From Elusimicrobiota bacterium (GTDB taxonomy: Bacteria; CG03; SLGR01), in the NCBI GenBank assembly GCA_012511615.1, contig JAAZFS010000087.1:1-18823 (forward strand): a DNA stretch of 18,823 bases, read 5' to 3'. The notes beneath the pieces were generated by a model, which made no database searches, was not told the origin of the DNA, and saw only the letters and a program-made list of their open reading frames with translations. This document shows positions 1 to 7,173 of this stretch, in pieces (positions within the stretch are counted from its first letter, which is position 1; every line of letters starts with the position of its first letter). Both the position numbers and the translations under genes were made by a program.

Positions 1-141
1 CTATATGAAGGTAAGCCCTATGCGGGGGAAGATGCCGCTGGTGGTTTAAGTATTTTAGCAGAAAGAATTCGTAAGGCCGGTCTAGTGCCTGCTATGGAAG
101 AGAGGGGAGATCCTCAACATTTTTTAAGGAGGCAAAAGTAG
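1..141 (+). CDS. C-terminal fragment of an unidentified protein upstream of hydF
   Basis: An open frame enters from the window edge and encodes 46 residues ending in FLRRQK before a TAG at 139-141. The visible part is hydrophilic and probably helical at first (AERIRKAG), then has a charged tail. The hydF Shine-Dalgarno sequence (AGGAGG, 127-132) lies inside its last codons and hydF starts 1 nt after its stop, so the two are co-transcribed and probably translationally coupled. Position would suggest another hydrogenase maturation gene, but this tail does not match the HydE or HydG C-termini I remember. No function is assigned. Confidence 0.6.
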   Translation, partial: LYEGKPYAGEDAAGGLSILAERIRKAGLVPAMEERGDPQHFLRRQK

Positions 142-142
142 T

Positions 143-1405
143 TTGATAGAGCGTGATAAAATAGTAATCGCAGGTAGGGTAAATACTGGTAAAAGTAGCC
201 TGATGAACCTCCTTACAAGGCAGGAGACCTCCATAACAGATCCCCGGGCAGGGACAACTGCGGATACTTCAAGGACTTTTATTGAGTTTCACGGACTTGG
301 CCCGGTCGCTCTCTTTGATACTGCAGGTATTGATGAAGAGGGTGGTCTTGGCGCGAAAAAGAAAAAGAAAGTTTTAGATTTGATTAAAGAATCAGATCTT
401 ATATTGCTACTTATTAATCCTAGACAGGAAGATTTTTCTGCTGAGAAAGCGCTTATTCAGTATATAAGAGCCCAAGAAAAACAACTTCTTATTATTTATA
501 ATATTTTCCACTCTTCCGATAAGGAAAGAATCGCTGACATTGAGAAAAATATTCCTGATTTAAAATTTCATAAAAAAATCAAAATGTCAGCAGTCAATGA
601 ATCGGATAGAAGACCTCTGGAGGAATTTATTCTGAAAAACTATTCCTCCTCTTTGCGGCCCCGCCCTCTTCTGCCGTTTTTGAAACCTGATTTATTTTAT
701 CCTTTTATTATTCCCATGGATGGTGAGAGCCCTGAGGGTCGACTCATCCGTCCCCAGTCAGTGCTATTAGAGTATATCCTGAGGAATGGGGGTTTTGTGG
801 CAGCTTATAGGCCGGGTTTTATAGCTGACTTAAAGGAAAAAAAACTAGTCCCAGAATCTGAATTGGATAGGGCAGATAAATTTTTTAAAAGTTTTTCGGA
901 AATAGGATGTGTGATTTGTGATTCGCAGGTTGTTGACTATGCTGATAAGGTAATTCCGTCTGATGTATTGCTTACTACTTTTTCAATTGTTATGATAAAT
1001 TATCAGTCTCATGGAAAGCTTGCGGCATTTAGGGATGGAATAAGGCGCCTGAAAAGTTTAAAAAGGGGGGATAGGGTGCTTATAGCTGAGGCCTGTAATC
1101 ATACGCGTATGCAGGAGGATATTGGCACGGTCCAGATTCCCAAAGTGATTGAGGAGCGTTTTCCAGAGGTTGTAGTAGAGCATAGTTTTGGTAGAGAGTT
1201 TTCCGAAACATCAGAAATCGGTGCTTATGACCTGGTGATTCATTGTGGTGGTTGCATGATTGATTCTGGAAAACTCGCAGCAAGAATAAGGGATTTGGAT
1301 GCACTTGGAGTTCCTTATACAAATTATGGGCTTTTCCTATCATGGAAAGGAGGAGAAAAACTACTAGAACGAGTTCTCAAACCCTGGGGACTGGATTTGA
1401 TCTGA
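143..1405 (+). CDS. hydF: [FeFe]-hydrogenase maturation GTPase HydF
   Basis: HydF is the scaffold that receives the 2Fe subcluster assembled by HydE and HydG and delivers it to apo-HydA in the cytoplasm. The 420-aa product has the family architecture: an N-terminal GTPase domain with a P-loop GRVNTGKS (residues 11-18), the AGTT switch (37-40) and DTAG (59-62), a middle dimerisation region, and a C-terminal cluster domain. The diagnostic CxH...HCxxC signature is complete: Cys318 and His320, then His367, Cys368 and Cys371 with 46 residues between the histidines, giving the ligands of the HydF [4Fe-4S] cluster. The start is TTG at 143 with AGGAGG 10 nt upstream. The usual G4 NKxD motif is not recognisable: the expected place reads NIFHSSD (121-127). 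A 46-nt gap separates it from the structural genes. HydE and HydG are not in this window. Confidence 0.96.
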   Translation: MIERDKIVIAGRVNTGKSSLMNLLTRQETSITDPRAGTTADTSRTFIEFHGLGPVALFDTAGIDEEGGLGAKKKKKVLDLIKESDLILLLINPRQEDFSAEKALIQYIRAQEKQLLIIYNIFHSSDKERIADIEKNIPDLKFHKKIKMSAVNESDRRPLEEFILKNYSSSLRPRPLLPFLKPDLFYPFIIPMDGESPEGRLIRPQSVLLEYILRNGGFVAAYRPGFIADLKEKKLVPESELDRADKFFKSFSEIGCVICDSQVVDYADKVIPSDVLLTTFSIVMINYQSHGKLAAFRDGIRRLKSLKRGDRVLIAEACNHTRMQEDIGTVQIPKVIEERFPEVVVEHSFGREFSETSEIGAYDLVIHCGGCMIDSGKLAARIRDLDALGVPYTNYGLFLSWKGGEKLLERVLKPWGLDLI

Positions 1406-1451
1406 TAGAATGCGTTTCTGAAAAAGTATTTAATACTTAAAGGAGGTAGGC

Positions 1452-1955
1452 TTGGAAGACCGACTTAAAAAAGAAATCGATGGCATCATAGAAAAACATG
1501 AGGGAAACCATGGAGCTCTTCTAGGGATGCTAGAAGATATCCAAAAAAACAATCCCCACAATTACCTACCAGAAGAAAGCCTGCTTTACCTAGCAGAAAA
1601 AACAAAAACACCTCCTTCAAGAATCTACGGAATAATAACCTTTTATTCCTTTTTTAGCCTGGTACCAGAGGGCAGGCACTGCATATCAATATGTCGCGGG
1701 ACGGCCTGCCATACAAAAGGCTCAAAAAAACTTTTAGATTACATAAGAGAAAATTATCGGTTTGAAAATGATACAGGTGGCGATGCCAAGCTCTTTATTA
1801 CAACAGAAGATCGAAACCTGACTTTAAAGACAGTAGCCTGTTTTGGACAGTGTGCTATGGCTCCAGTAATAGAGGTCGACGGAAAAATCTATGGAGGAGT
1901 CAATATTAATATGCTTAAGGATATTCTGAAACAAATTGAAGGTAAGCAAAAATGA
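1452..1955 (+). CDS. hydC: NuoE-like [2Fe-2S] subunit of the hydrogenase complex (HydC type)
   Basis: This 167-aa protein belongs to the NuoE/24-kDa family, with a thioredoxin-like fold carrying one [2Fe-2S] cluster. In trimeric HydABC hydrogenases it sits beside the NuoF-like subunit and relays electrons to or from its flavin. The N-terminal helical part ends in YGIITFYSFF (59-68), typical of the family. The ligands are all present: Cys81 and Cys86 in CRGTACH, Cys130 and Cys134 in CFGQC. The start is TTG at 1452, chosen for the strong AGGAGG at 1441-1446 with 5-nt spacing. Its stop overlaps the next gene's start (ATGA, 1952-1955), so the two are translationally coupled. The gene is noticeably A-rich on the coding strand compared with the genes after it. 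Family assignment is firm; the symbol follows the HydABC convention. Confidence 0.93.
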   Translation: MEDRLKKEIDGIIEKHEGNHGALLGMLEDIQKNNPHNYLPEESLLYLAEKTKTPPSRIYGIITFYSFFSLVPEGRHCISICRGTACHTKGSKKLLDYIRENYRFENDTGGDAKLFITTEDRNLTLKTVACFGQCAMAPVIEVDGKIYGGVNINMLKDILKQIEGKQK

Positions 1956-2737
1956 AAATAAAAAACCTTACAAACTTACAAGAAGTCAAAGAAAAAGGCC
2001 TAGCAAAGATAAAGCCCAACCGTCCCAAAATAGCCGTGGGGATGAGTACCTGTGGGGCTGGTAGCGGAGGAACAGAGGTTTTTAGCGAGTTTGAAAAACA
2101 GCTTAAAAAACAGAAGCTAGATGCTCTCTTGGTAAAAACCGGTTGTTTCGGTAATTGTGCGGCGGAACCAATGGTTAATATTTTTCTGCCTTCAAATCCT
2201 ATGATTATCCTTAGTCAGGTAAAGCCTGCTGATGTGAAAAATATTGTAAAGGCTATTCTTGAAAACGATATTTCTGGACTAAAGCCACTTTGCAAGATTG
2301 AAGAATGGGATCATCTTACGGAGAAGGTTTTTTATGGGCAGGGATTTGAAGAGACGCCCCTATGGGATGAGATTGATTTTTTTAAGGGTCAGGTAAAATA
2401 TGTCTTGAGAAACTGTGGCCTGATTAATCCTTTGGATATAGAAGAGTATATAGGAGTGGGTGGATATGAAGCTCTCTATAAGGCTTTAAGGGAACTTGGA
2501 CCGGAGGAATCTCTCAAGGAAATAAAAGAGTCAGGACTAAGAGGTCGGGGTGGTGCGGGTTTCCCTGTTTGGCTCAAATGGCATCTTATCCGTGAAAATA
2601 AGGTGGAACCAAAATACATAATTTGTAATGCAGACGAGGGTGATCCCGGAGCATATATGAATCGAAATGAGCTTGAAGGTGATCCCCATATGATAATAGA
2701 GGGCATGATAATAGGGGGATATATCTCTGGCGCTTAA
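1952..2737 (+). CDS. N-terminal fragment of the NuoF-like subunit, ending at the in-frame TAA
   Basis: This is the 261-aa product if the internal TAA terminates translation. Residues 25-105 form a thioredoxin-like [2Fe-2S] domain with Cys34 and the pair Cys65/Cys69 in TGCFGNCAAEP. The extra N-terminal Cys seen in T. maritima HydB is Gly30 here. Residues 150-261 start the NuoF flavin domain: the FMN loop GLRGRGGAGFPVWLKW (195-210) and CNADEGDPGAYMNRNELEGD (225-244). The fragment stops before the NADH-binding glycine loop and the N3 cluster, so alone it should not bind FMN and NADH productively. The start is ATG 1952, overlapping the hydC stop (ATGA). Confidence 0.75.
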   Translation: MKIKNLTNLQEVKEKGLAKIKPNRPKIAVGMSTCGAGSGGTEVFSEFEKQLKKQKLDALLVKTGCFGNCAAEPMVNIFLPSNPMIILSQVKPADVKNIVKAILENDISGLKPLCKIEEWDHLTEKVFYGQGFEETPLWDEIDFFKGQVKYVLRNCGLINPLDIEEYIGVGGYEALYKALRELGPEESLKEIKESGLRGRGGAGFPVWLKWHLIRENKVEPKYIICNADEGDPGAYMNRNELEGDPHMIIEGMIIGGYISGA

Positions 2738-2776
2738 GAGGGGATTATATATTGCCGGGCGGAATATCCGCTGGCG

Positions 2777-5101
2777 GTGGAGCATCTAAATTATGCCATT
2801 GAATCAGCCCGCTCCAGAGGTCTCTTGGGAAAAAATATATTTGGCAGTGGTTTTGATTTTGATATAAGCCTGATTGAGGGTGCCGGCGCCTTTGTCTGTG
2901 GAGCTGAGACCGCCCTGATTTCTTCAATAGAAGGAAATCCTGGCTGGCCGACACCTCGTCCTCCCTATCCTTCGGAAGAAGGGCTCTACGGAAAACCCAC
3001 CTGCATCAATAATGTAGAGACCTGGGCAAATATACCTATTATTATCAAAAATGGGGGTTTTAAATTTGCTGAGGCCGGCACAGAAAAAAGTCCGGGTACC
3101 AAAGTGTTTTCTCTTGTGGGCAAAATAAAAAATACTGGTCTGGTGGAGCTGCCACTGGGAACTCCTATAAAAAAACTTGTCTATGATATCGGAGGAGGCT
3201 CTGGGACAAATAAAAAAATAAAGGCGGTCCAGACTGGGGGACCGAGTGGTGGTTGTATTCCGGCTAAAGAGTTTGATACTCCGATTGATTATGAATCACT
3301 CTCCGATGTGGGCTCTATAATGGGTTCCGGTGGTGTAGTGGTCATGGATGAGGATAACTGCATGGTCGATGTGGCTCACTATTTTACGGAATTTACAACA
3401 TCGGAATCTTGTGGGAAATGTGTCCCTTGCAGGGAAGGTATGAATCAAATTTTGGATATGCTTGCAAAAATCAAGTCTGGGCAGGGAGAAATGATTCTTC
3501 TTGAGAAACTTGAAAAGTTGAGCGATGTAATCCGAGATACAGCCCTTTGTGGACTGGGCCAGACCGGACCTAATCCTGCCATGACTACCATAAGATACTT
3601 TATGGATGAATATGAAGAGCATATTAAAGAGGGTTACTGTGATGCGGGAGTATGTGAGGAGCTTTTCAGTGCTCCTTGTGAAAATAGCTGTCCTCTCCTT
3701 ATGAATATTCCGGCTTATTTGGAACTCTTTTTATCGGGTCGGTTAGAAGATGCTTTTGAGGAGATAATAAGATATAACCCGCTGCCTTCGACTATCGGAA
3801 GAATATGTCATTTTCATTGTAAAACCAGATGTCTAAGAGAAGATATAGACGCTCCGGTGGCCCAGGGGGAAGTTCATAGGTTTATAGCTGACAGAATTTA
3901 TGAGGAAGGCTTGCTGGATTCATTTGCGGAAAGGATCAAGAAGCGCAGCTTAAAGAAAACCGGAAAAAAGGTAGCCATAATCGGATCTGGCCCAGCGGGC
4001 CTTACGGCTGGTTTTTACTTAAGTCTTGTAGGGCATGGTGTGACGGTTTATGATAAGAAACCGGAGGTAGGTGGAATCCTGCGCTGGGGAATACCTGCCT
4101 ATAGACTGCCTAGGGAAGTCCTCAAGAGAGAAGTAGATTTTATAGAGAAAATAGGGGTGAAATTTCGTCTTGGCTGGGATGTTTCTTCTAGAGATTTGAA
4201 GGAGTTCAAGAAAGAGTATGATGCTCTAATTATTGCCACTGGCGCCTACACTTCAAATAGCTTGAATATTCCTGGAGAGGACGCCAGCGGAGTTATATCT
4301 GGCAGTTCATATTTGGAGAGAGTGGCTGCCGGAGAAAAAATACAAATCGGGAAAAATGTTCTTGTTGTAGGAGGGGGAAATGTAGCGATTGATGCCGCTC
4401 GGACTCTTTTAAGGGAAGACTGTAGTGTGACTGTTTTGTATCGGCGTAGTCGTGACCAGATGCCCGCAAATCTGACTGAAATTGAAGATGCGGAAGCAGA
4501 GAAAGTAAAGTTCATTTTCTGGCGAGCCCCCTCGGAGATACTTGCTGACGAATCTGGGCATATCAAGGCTATCAAAGTAAAGATTACAGAGCCTGGAGAC
4601 TTTGATCTTTCAGGTCGGCGTAGTCCTCAGGATACTGGGACTGAAGAAACGATAGAGTGTGATACTCTCATATCTGCCATTGGTGAGAGTGTGGATAAAG
4701 AGTTTCTTATTGAGAGCGGATTTGAGCTGAATAAGTGGGGAAATGTTGAAGCTGATAAATTTACCCTTAAATCCAGGGAGAAAGTTTTTTCAGCAGGTGA
4801 TGTTGTAACCGGACCGGGAACAGCTGTGCAGGCTATGGCCCAAGGTAAGCGGGCTGCGGCTGCTGTTGACAGGGAACTGGGCGGACACTGGAGTCTAAAT
4901 GAGGTTTTTAGAGAGATAAAATATGATAACAAGGTGCCGCTTACAGCTGCCGAAGAAGGTCCGGCAAAAATAAAAAAACTTGGAGTCAAAGAAAGAGTAA
5001 ATAGTTTTTCCGAGATATCAATGGGACTCACAGAGTCTCAGGCGATTACAGAGTGTCGGCGCTGCCTCAGATGCGATGTGAAAGAGACTTCGGAGATATA
5101 A
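2777..5101 (+). CDS. C-terminal part of the NuoF-like subunit fused to a GltD/NfnB-like FAD/NAD(P) module
   Basis: The coordinates use the first GTG after the TAA, but no Shine-Dalgarno sequence precedes it and the homology begins further upstream, so it is more likely the continuation of one gene than a separate start. From this GTG, residues 1-285 complete NuoF: GAGAFVCGAETALI (35-48), and the [4Fe-4S] ligands Cys212, 215, 218 (ESCGKCVPCREG) and Cys258 (LCGLG). A Cys pair at 288/293 follows. T. maritima HydB continues here with a 2[4Fe-4S] ferredoxin tail. This protein has instead the GltD/NfnB N-terminal cysteines (Cys301, 305, 344, 348, 352), the FAD Rossmann motif GSGPAGLTAG (403-412), the VGGILRWGIP block (431-440), a second nucleotide motif GGGNVAIDAA (532-541) followed by YRRSRDQMP, and the FAD-closing GDVVTGPGTAVQAM. 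The basic YRR suggests NADP(H). It ends in CRRCLRC (760-766). hydA follows after 1 nt. Confidence 0.85.
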   Translation: MEHLNYAIESARSRGLLGKNIFGSGFDFDISLIEGAGAFVCGAETALISSIEGNPGWPTPRPPYPSEEGLYGKPTCINNVETWANIPIIIKNGGFKFAEAGTEKSPGTKVFSLVGKIKNTGLVELPLGTPIKKLVYDIGGGSGTNKKIKAVQTGGPSGGCIPAKEFDTPIDYESLSDVGSIMGSGGVVVMDEDNCMVDVAHYFTEFTTSESCGKCVPCREGMNQILDMLAKIKSGQGEMILLEKLEKLSDVIRDTALCGLGQTGPNPAMTTIRYFMDEYEEHIKEGYCDAGVCEELFSAPCENSCPLLMNIPAYLELFLSGRLEDAFEEIIRYNPLPSTIGRICHFHCKTRCLREDIDAPVAQGEVHRFIADRIYEEGLLDSFAERIKKRSLKKTGKKVAIIGSGPAGLTAGFYLSLVGHGVTVYDKKPEVGGILRWGIPAYRLPREVLKREVDFIEKIGVKFRLGWDVSSRDLKEFKKEYDALIIATGAYTSNSLNIPGEDASGVISGSSYLERVAAGEKIQIGKNVLVVGGGNVAIDAARTLLREDCSVTVLYRRSRDQMPANLTEIEDAEAEKVKFIFWRAPSEILADESGHIKAIKVKITEPGDFDLSGRRSPQDTGTEETIECDTLISAIGESVDKEFLIESGFELNKWGNVEADKFTLKSREKVFSAGDVVTGPGTAVQAMAQGKRAAAAVDRELGGHWSLNEVFREIKYDNKVPLTAAEEGPAKIKKLGVKERVNSFSEISMGLTESQAITECRRCLRCDVKETSEI

Positions 5102-5102
5102 A

Positions 5103-6881
5103 ATGACATCAAAACAAATCAGAATGAAAATAAATGGGAAAAAATTTCTTATGTATGAGGGGATTAGTATTCTTGATGCCTGTGAAGAGGTTGGAATTAA
5201 AATACCCTCTCTTTGCTACCTTGAGGGAGTTAGTAAAAGAGCTTCTTGCGGGATTTGTATGGTGGAAATCGCTGGTGCCAATACACTGATGAGGGCATGT
5301 GTGACACCGATAAGAGAGGGTATAGAGATATTTACCAATACGGAGAGAGTAAGAAAAGCCCGGCAGACCAATATAAAACTTCTCCTTGCTAACCATCCCA
5401 GAAATTGTTTAGAGTGCGATAAAAATTTGAGGTGTGAACTACAGAAGATGGCCGACGATCTTGGTGTCAAGGATATAGAGTATCCTAATATAAAAAATCA
5501 AGAGCAGCCATTGGATTTAAGTTCAAATTCTATAGTTCGGGATCCTGAGAAATGTATACTTTGCGCGCGTTGTGTGGAAGTCTGTAGTCGAGTGCAGGGG
5601 GTGGCTGCTATTGATATAGCAGAAAGAGGGATTGATGCGCATGTGGCAACATTTTTTAATAAGGGGCTTAGTGAGTCTGAGTGCGTAAACTGTGGGCAGT
5701 GTCTGCTAGTATGCCCAACTGGTGCCCTTATGGTAAAAAGCGAGGTGGACAAGGTTTGGGAGGCCTTGGATGATCCTGATTCCTATGTTGTAGTCCAGAC
5801 AGCACCAGCTGTCCGGGCGGCCATCGGTGAAGAGTTTGGGATTGAGCCTGGTGAACCTCTTACTGGAAAATTGACCGCAGCAATCCGGCGCCTGAATTTT
5901 GATAAGGTCTTTGATACCCAGTTTACCGCTGACCTAACCATAGTGGAAGAAGGAAATGAACTCTTAGCAAGAATTCAGGAAGGTGGGCAGCTTCCGCTCA
6001 TTACCTCTTGTTCTCCAGGCTGGATAAGTTTTGCGGAAACATTTTTTCCTGAGGTTATACCCTATCTTTCTTCTTGTAAATCTCCCCAGCAGATGTTTGG
6101 AGCCCTGGCAAAGACCTATTATGCAGAGAAGGAATCTATTTCTCCAGAGAAAATAAAGGTGGTATCTGTCATGCCTTGCACAGCAAAAAAACATGAGGCT
6201 CGCCGTCCAGAGATGAATTCTGCTGCTGAATATTGGAAAAAGCGTGGTAGGAAAAATTCAGAACTTCCTTCAAGAGATGTGGATTACGTTTTGACGACCA
6301 GTGAACTGGCTGATATGTTCAGGGAGGCTGGCATAGATTTTAATAAACTAGCTGGAGAAAAATTTGATCTACCTTTAGGAATATCAACTGGAGCAGGAAC
6401 TATATTTGGAGCCACTGGCGGTGTAATGGAGGCAGCCCTAAGAACCGTCTATGCTGTTCTTACAGGCGAGAGCCTTAAAGACCTGAATCTTATGAGTGTT
6501 AGAGGTATGGAAGGAATCCGAGAGGCCGAAATTGAGATTGATGGCAGAAAAATAAAAGCTGCTGTAGCTCATGGACTGAAAAACGGTCGCCAGTTAATGG
6601 AGGAGGTCTCTGCTGGAAATAGTCCCTATCATTTTATTGAAATTATGGCCTGCCCAGGTGGTTGTATCGGCGGTGGCGGTCAGCCTGCTCCAGCGGATGA
6701 AAAAATACTAAAGAAAAGAGCAGAAGCACTTTATAAAGAAGATGAGTCCAAGGAAATCAGGGAGTCACATAAGAATCCCGCAATTATAGAGCTTTATAAG
6801 GAGTATCTTGAAAAGCCTCTAGGAGAAATTTCCCATGAATTGCTTCATACTCATTATTCCAAGCGGGAAGATTATAGATAA
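5103..6881 (+). CDS. hydA: [FeFe]-hydrogenase catalytic subunit, multi-cluster HydA
   Basis: This 592-aa soluble hydrogenase should interconvert H2 with protons and electrons at the H-cluster. Domains in order: plant-type [2Fe-2S] ferredoxin (Cys38, 49, 52, 66); His-ligated [4Fe-4S] (His98, Cys102, 105, 111); a 2[4Fe-4S] ferredoxin domain (Cys151/154/157/161 and Cys194/197/200/204); the H-domain from about 225; and a small-subunit-like tail (HELLHTHY, 578-585). The motifs are L1 TSCSPGW (301-307), L2 MPCTAKKHE (357-365) and L3 MACPGGCIGGGGQP (515-528). L1 has Ser304 where Clostridium pasteurianum CpI has the ligand Cys300; the proton-relay Cys (Cys303) remains. There is no C-terminal thioredoxin-like domain as in T. 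maritima HydA. The start is ATG 5103, 1 nt after the previous stop, with GGAG at 5092-5095. Together with the GltD-fused partner it resembles the 'glutamate synthase-linked' [FeFe] group (A2 in HydDB, from memory). Confidence 0.95.
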   Translation: MTSKQIRMKINGKKFLMYEGISILDACEEVGIKIPSLCYLEGVSKRASCGICMVEIAGANTLMRACVTPIREGIEIFTNTERVRKARQTNIKLLLANHPRNCLECDKNLRCELQKMADDLGVKDIEYPNIKNQEQPLDLSSNSIVRDPEKCILCARCVEVCSRVQGVAAIDIAERGIDAHVATFFNKGLSESECVNCGQCLLVCPTGALMVKSEVDKVWEALDDPDSYVVVQTAPAVRAAIGEEFGIEPGEPLTGKLTAAIRRLNFDKVFDTQFTADLTIVEEGNELLARIQEGGQLPLITSCSPGWISFAETFFPEVIPYLSSCKSPQQMFGALAKTYYAEKESISPEKIKVVSVMPCTAKKHEARRPEMNSAAEYWKKRGRKNSELPSRDVDYVLTTSELADMFREAGIDFNKLAGEKFDLPLGISTGAGTIFGATGGVMEAALRTVYAVLTGESLKDLNLMSVRGMEGIREAEIEIDGRKIKAAVAHGLKNGRQLMEEVSAGNSPYHFIEIMACPGGCIGGGGQPAPADEKILKKRAEALYKEDESKEIRESHKNPAIIELYKEYLEKPLGEISHELLHTHYSKREDYR

Positions 6882-7172
6882 TTAAATTATTTTGTCTACG
6901 GGAAAGAGAAAAGCCTTAACGCCTTGGTGTGATTGTTCTTTTTTGAGTTCTTTTATTTTTTCTAGCATCTTTGGCATTTTCTCTGCTTCTTCTATAATCA
7001 AAAAGGCGTTATTTGTTCCTGGCCAGATATAGGTATCCAGTCTGGGGCCTGCGCTTTCTCCGACTCCGTGTATGGCGGGAAATTTAGTATAGGACGATAA
7101 TCCGCATTCTTCCATGCAGGAGGTAATTCTACTTTCAATTGCAGCATTGTAAACAATTAGCAGTGCTTTCAT
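6882..7172 (-). CDS. Small PII-like protein coupled to the RND pump gene
   Basis: This 96-aa protein begins MKALLIVYNAAIE and continues with CGLSSYTKFPAIHGVGES and AFLIIEEAEKMPKMLEKIKEL. The order beta strand, helix, strand with a Gly-rich loop, strand, helix, and a closing strand (VKAFLFPVD) matches the ferredoxin-like fold of PII/CutA-type proteins. I recognise similar short proteins beside RND efflux genes, but the PII uridylylation-loop tyrosine and ATP motifs are not evident, so ligand and role are unknown. It starts at ATG 7172, 1 nt after the RND stop, with GGAG inside the end of the RND gene, so it is the last cistron of the efflux operon and translationally coupled. A regulatory or metal- or nucleotide-sensing job is an inference. 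It ends directly against hydA. Confidence 0.72.
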   Translation of the reverse strand: MKALLIVYNAAIESRITSCMEECGLSSYTKFPAIHGVGESAGPRLDTYIWPGTNNAFLIIEEAEKMPKMLEKIKELKKEQSHQGVKAFLFPVDKII

Positions 7173-7173
7173 C

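Larger units (their letters stand above)
1952..5101 (+). pseudogene. hydB: NuoF-like/GltD-like fusion subunit (HydB type) interrupted by an in-frame TAA
   Basis: The frame opening at ATG 1952 and the frame closing at TAA 5099-5101 are the same. They are separated only by a TAA at 2735-2737. Read through, the product would have about 1049 residues: thioredoxin-like [2Fe-2S] domain (about 25-105), NuoF FMN/NADH domain (about 150-480), NuoF [4Fe-4S] domain (Cys487, 490, 493, 533), then a GltD/NfnB-like cysteine-rich and FAD/NAD(P) module (about 560-1049). Conservation runs straight across the stop: GYISGA, stop, EGIIYCRAEYPLAV matches the NuoF/HydB pattern GA-x-x-GYxYxRAEYPxAV with no insertion or deletion. 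In Thermotoga maritima HydB, as I remember it, the stop position is Gln. CAA to TAA or AAA to TAA would each be one substitution. A real nonsense mutation, a sequencing error and suppression are all possible. The downstream part shows no decay, which favours an error or a very recent mutation. Confidence 0.8.

Noticed and set aside
2735..2737. Selenocysteine or pyrrolysine insertion at the internal stop
   Set aside because: The codon is TAA, whereas these systems use TGA and TAG, and the position is Gln or a similar residue in homologues, not Cys or a catalytic Lys.
2700..2780. Programmed or accidental frameshift in the NuoF-like gene
   Set aside because: The two halves are in the same reading frame and align with the family without insertion or deletion. 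Only a stop codon intervenes.
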